Below are positions 60,422 through 63,155 of a stretch of DNA of 63,155 nt, in pieces. The stretch comes from TMP-24 sp964600685 (GTDB taxonomy: Bacteria > Pseudomonadota > Alphaproteobacteria > Rhodobacterales > Rhodobacteraceae), in NCBI GenBank assembly GCA_964600685.1, contig CAZRKU010000004.1:1-63155 (forward strand). Reading direction: 5' to 3'. Both the position numbers and the translations under genes were made by a program. Below the pieces are notes generated by a model. That model searched no databases, had not been told where the DNA came from, and was given only the letters and a program-made list of their open reading frames with translations. Numbering within the stretch: the stretch's first letter is position 1; the number at the start of each line of letters is the position of its first letter.

Positions 60422-61758
60422 ACCGCCTCATCACCCTCGGCCTGATGTTCGGCAACCTTGTCCCCGTCGACAGCCCCGCGCTGGTCGAACGCTACAACCG
60501 CGCGCTGAAACACCTCACCGGCAAGCAGACGAAGCTCACCGACTTCCACATCGACCTCTCCGGCTATTCCCCGGAAGTGGGCGATGAGCTGAAGGACCAA
60601 CTCTACCTCAACCCCAACGGCATGAACCGCCAGTTCATCCTCCTGACCACCGCGCAAAAGGAAGCACCGCTTCTGGGCGCGAAATTCTCGACCTCCCGCA
60701 CCATCCTCACCCGCTTCATCGAGGAAAACGAAGCCCAGCTTTTCGCCCTGACCGCGCGCGACGCGGTGACGGGCGAACTTGAAAACACCGTCTTCAAACT
60801 GACCGCGCCCGCGCAACTGATGGAGATGCGGCAGGTCCGGGTCAGCGCCGACACCGCCGGGCAGGTGGTGAAAAGCACCGAGAAGATGGAAAGGCTGATC
60901 GCCCGCTTCCGCACCGAGGAAGACGCCTGGTGCGATGATGCGCTGATTGCCGAGATGACGGAACTGGCCAAGACCACCGGCGACATCACCCGCAACCCGG
61001 TCACGCTCAGGGAACAGACCTTCGAGCAGGGGAATTTCTGGACCGCGCATTTCGGCGGCGTCTATCTGTTCCCCAGGGCCCGCTACCCCGCCGCCATCTC
61101 CGTCGGCCCCAAGGAGGTGCTGGGGCGCATTCCCATCGACTATGTCTTCGACCTTGGCGACCGCAACCAGGTCGCCAAATTCCTCGACATCAATGAACTG
61201 GCTGAACCCATCGTCCATACCCGGGGCACTGATGCTGCGGCGATCCTCCGGCAGAAGATGGACTTCATCCTTGTCGATTTCGCCGCCAAGGCGGGCGTCA
61301 GCCCCGGCACCGGGACACGGCGCGAACTGCGCGCCATCGCCAGCACGCTCGCCGCCGACCTGCCGCCGGAATTCCACGGCCTCGCCGCCATGCTCCGCTG
61401 GGCGGAGGCGGGCGGCCCCTGGCCGCGCCTCACCTCCGAACACCCGGCCTATTTCTACACGCTGCGCGCCGCCAAGGGGCCGGACCGCGATCTGGTCAAC
61501 ATGCTTCTGGCGGAACTTGCACCCCTCGACATCCGCCAGACCTTCATCTGCCACAAGGAACTCTTTTACCGTCTCTATGCCGGCTGGTCAGAGGCGAAGA
61601 AAGACTATGTGGCGGATTTCCTCGCCTCCGAGTATCAGATGGACAGGGTCGGCACCCGCGAGGCCATCTTCGGGCCGGAGCCGGACATGTTGGGCCGCGC
61701 GCCCGATCTGATCGAACAGGCCGGCCCCTGGGGTGCCGTCCGCAAGGAGCGCCGATGA
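60418..61758 (+). CDS. Large hypothetical protein (possibly DUF6638)
   Basis: 446 aa, soluble: MNRLITLGLMFGNLVPVDSP, TDFHIDLSGYSPEVGDELKD, RARYPAAISVGPKEVLGRIP and IRQTFICHKELFYRLYAGWS. I associate it with a domain of unknown function found next to such AAA+ genes in Rhodobacteraceae (DUF6638 by memory, unverified). Coupled to both neighbours by ATGA. Function unknown. Confidence 0.75.
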   Translation: MNRLITLGLMFGNLVPVDSPALVERYNRALKHLTGKQTKLTDFHIDLSGYSPEVGDELKDQLYLNPNGMNRQFILLTTAQKEAPLLGAKFSTSRTILTRFIEENEAQLFALTARDAVTGELENTVFKLTAPAQLMEMRQVRVSADTAGQVVKSTEKMERLIARFRTEEDAWCDDALIAEMTELAKTTGDITRNPVTLREQTFEQGNFWTAHFGGVYLFPRARYPAAISVGPKEVLGRIPIDYVFDLGDRNQVAKFLDINELAEPIVHTRGTDAAAILRQKMDFILVDFAAKAGVSPGTGTRRELRAIASTLAADLPPEFHGLAAMLRWAEAGGPWPRLTSEHPAYFYTLRAAKGPDRDLVNMLLAELAPLDIRQTFICHKELFYRLYAGWSEAKKDYVADFLASEYQMDRVGTREAIFGPEPDMLGRAPDLIEQAGPWGAVRKERR

Positions 61759-62033
61759 TCGCCTTCGCCCGCCTGATGATCTTCGCCTTCGTCGGCCTCA
61801 GCATCATCTACATTGTAGTCTCGATCTATTCCCGCTCCGTCCGGCGCGAGAAGCTGGAAAAGCGCTGGGACGCGGAACCGCATGAGGGCGAGGGCGAGAC
61901 CGAACGCACCGCCTTCATCGCAGACGGCATGCGGGCCTATGAGCACGGGCTGAAAAAGCGGCTGATCTGGCTGATCTATGTCATTCCGATGATCACCTTC
62001 GCGGTGATCATCTATCTCGTGAACTGGGAATAG
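61755..62033 (+). CDS. Small two-span membrane protein
   Basis: 92 aa: TM1 (ARLMIFAFVGLSIIYIVVSI), a charged cytoplasmic loop (REKLEKRWDAEPHEGEGETE), TM2 (LIWLIYVIPMITFAVIIYLV). ATGA overlap with the upstream gene. No family recognised. It probably anchors the complex to the membrane with the DUF1523 protein. Confidence 0.78.
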   Translation: MIAFARLMIFAFVGLSIIYIVVSIYSRSVRREKLEKRWDAEPHEGEGETERTAFIADGMRAYEHGLKKRLIWLIYVIPMITFAVIIYLVNWE

Positions 62034-62041
62034 GGGGCATC

Positions 62042-62800
62042 ATGTCGGGCTATCTCATCTGGGGGATTCTCGCCCTCGTCGTCGCGGGCGCGCTCTACCT
62101 CCATTTCCGCTATCCGCCGGGCAGCAGCGGGCGCACACGGCTGAAATGGGGCTTTCGCCTCGTGATCCTTCTCGGCGTGGGGGCGTTCCTGCATTACACC
62201 ATGCCCCAGCGTGACATTGTCAGGATCACCAATACCTACAACCGCCTGACCACCATCGGCGAAAACTGGATCTTCTACGCTTCACCCGATGTCGGAACCG
62301 CCGAGGGGGGCGAGACCCGCGACATCCGCTTCATCGAGGCGATTCTCGCCAACGGCAAGGTCAGCGTCTACCGCAACGAGGATACCGGCTGGGTCTGGCC
62401 ACCCTATTTCAAATATGACAGTTCGAACCTTCAGGCCGAAGCGTCAAACCTGAAATCCTCCAAGGAAGCCCCGCAGTGGGTGGTCATCACCCACTACGGC
62501 TGGCGCGCACCCTGGCTGTCGATCTACCCGAACGCCGTCAAGGTAAAGGCCGTCGACGGCCCTGACGTGACGATCATTCCCTGGGTCAACATCATCATCC
62601 TGACGTTCCTGGCCCTCGTGCTGCTGATGATCCGGCGCATGTGGCTCCAGTTCCGCGAGCGGACCATCGACCCGGTGGTGGCCAACGCGGGCGACGCGCT
62701 CGACGATCTCGACGCGCGCGCCGACGCCGCGCGCGCCGAAGTGCGCGGCACCTGGGGCCGGTTCAGGGCCTGGCTCGGAACCTGGCAGAAGAAACCCTGA
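62042..62800 (+). CDS. DUF1523 family membrane protein
   Basis: 252 aa. Two N-terminal helices, a periplasmic-type domain with RDIVRITNTYNRLTTIGENW, RDIRFIEAILANGKVSVYRN and EDTGWVWPPYFKYDSSNLQA (the DUF1523 pattern), a third helix (VNIIILTFLALVLLMIRRMW) and a helical cytoplasmic tail. Eight bases after the previous gene. Family function unknown; last gene of the AAA+ operon. Confidence 0.83.
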   Translation: MSGYLIWGILALVVAGALYLHFRYPPGSSGRTRLKWGFRLVILLGVGAFLHYTMPQRDIVRITNTYNRLTTIGENWIFYASPDVGTAEGGETRDIRFIEAILANGKVSVYRNEDTGWVWPPYFKYDSSNLQAEASNLKSSKEAPQWVVITHYGWRAPWLSIYPNAVKVKAVDGPDVTIIPWVNIIILTFLALVLLMIRRMWLQFRERTIDPVVANAGDALDDLDARADAARAEVRGTWGRFRAWLGTWQKKP

Positions 62801-62810
62801 TCCCTCTGAC

Positions 62811-62885
62811 TGGCCCCCGCTTCTTCTTTGCCCAACTACTCCCGCCGGCGGCACCCGAGCCGCCGCGCCTGATGGCGCGGCGGCG
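62811..62885 (-). repeat. GC-hairpin element, diverged copy 6
   Basis: On the minus strand a hairpin built from GGCGCGGCGGCTCGGGTGCC is followed by GCGGGAGTAGTTGGGCAAAG and AAGAAG. Same layout as the others but ATATTTGG reads GTAGTTGG. It lies downstream of the DUF1523 gene and of the minus-strand gene at the right edge. Confidence 0.4.
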
Positions 62886-62931
62886 AGACAAAGACCTGAC
62901 CGCGCGGCCCCGCGCATCTCCGCCGGACATC

Positions 62932-63155
62932 TCAAAGATCGCGGAAATAGGGGTCAATGCGCCAGTAGGCCGCGAAATCTCCCGCCGTGCCGCGCGGCAG
63001 GCCGATCGCTTCCATCGCGTAAAGATCAACCCCCAGAAGCGCCGCCAGACGCCAGGCATGGTCGGAGGCCTCGCGCGACGGGCTGCCGGGCGCGAACATG
63101 CCTTCGATCTCGCTCGCCGCCGTCACCAGCGTCAGGATCAGTTCGCCCGCCGGGG
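62932..63155 (-). CDS. Hypothetical protein, 3' part only (runs off the right edge)
   Basis: About 73 codons to the stop at 62932: LILTLVTAASEIEGMFAPGS, HAWRLAALLGVDLYAMEAIG, LPRGTAGDFAAYWRIDPYF. Helical and coding-like, but the start is outside the window. Family not recognised. Confidence 0.6.
   Translation of the reverse strand, partial: PAGELILTLVTAASEIEGMFAPGSPSREASDHAWRLAALLGVDLYAMEAIGLPRGTAGDFAAYWRIDPYFRDL

Overview
The window looks like chromosome of a high-GC alphaproteobacterium, most likely Rhodobacteraceae. Evidence: a complete beta-hydroxyaspartate-cycle operon with its IclR regulator (the arrangement characterised in Paracoccus), a DUF1523 protein, dense ATGA/TGATG-coupled operons, and a GC-rich hairpin element ending in a conserved GGATATTTGG-like tail. 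No rRNA, tRNA, CRISPR array, integrase or intact insertion sequence was seen.

Layout. (1) 1-16.9 kb is an accessory, partly decaying region about the envelope and metals: a partial ChrB-like protein, a DegP-type protease, DUF1345 and DUF347 membrane proteins, PepSY proteins, a cytochrome b561 fragment, a LAB_N/GT39 pair, an ABC ATPase with a truncated permease, an MprF gene broken by an internal deletion, an OmpR-type two-component system, a GT4 glycosyltransferase and a GFA protein. At least five genes here are truncated, shifted or remnants. (2) 17.1-22.0 kb is a ureide-pathway purine catabolism locus (uraH, puuE-uraD fusion, allE, allA, NCS2 permease) ending in glyoxylate. (3) 22.1-29.1 kb holds cspA, a GAPDH-like gene, bhcDCBA and divergent bhcR, which would turn glyoxylate into oxaloacetate through aspartate. 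(4) 29.1-37.8 kb holds GDP-mannose genes (manB, manC), a GT2, an oxidoreductase, a sugar epimerase and a GMC oxidoreductase pseudogene. (5) 37.8-43.7 kb is a cytosine-deaminase-like amidohydrolase with a BMP-type nucleoside ABC importer. (6) 43.8-55.7 kb is a branched-chain-amino-acid-type ABC importer, DUF1185, UPF0280, a 6-hydroxynicotinate-reductase-like protein, a three-cofactor molybdenum hydroxylase and a MarR regulator: a probable catabolic island for an unidentified N-heterocycle. (7) 55.8-62.8 kb is a seven-gene, tightly packed operon of a coiled-coil protein, an AAA+ ATPase, membrane proteins including DUF1523 and unknowns, interrupted by one low-GC gene.

How it fits together. Regions 2, 3, 5 and 6 all concern nitrogen heterocycles or their C2 product. 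Purine to allantoin to glyoxylate feeds directly into the adjacent beta-hydroxyaspartate cycle, and regions 5 and 6 add import and oxidation of further heterocycles. Region 7 is the best candidate for an undescribed system.
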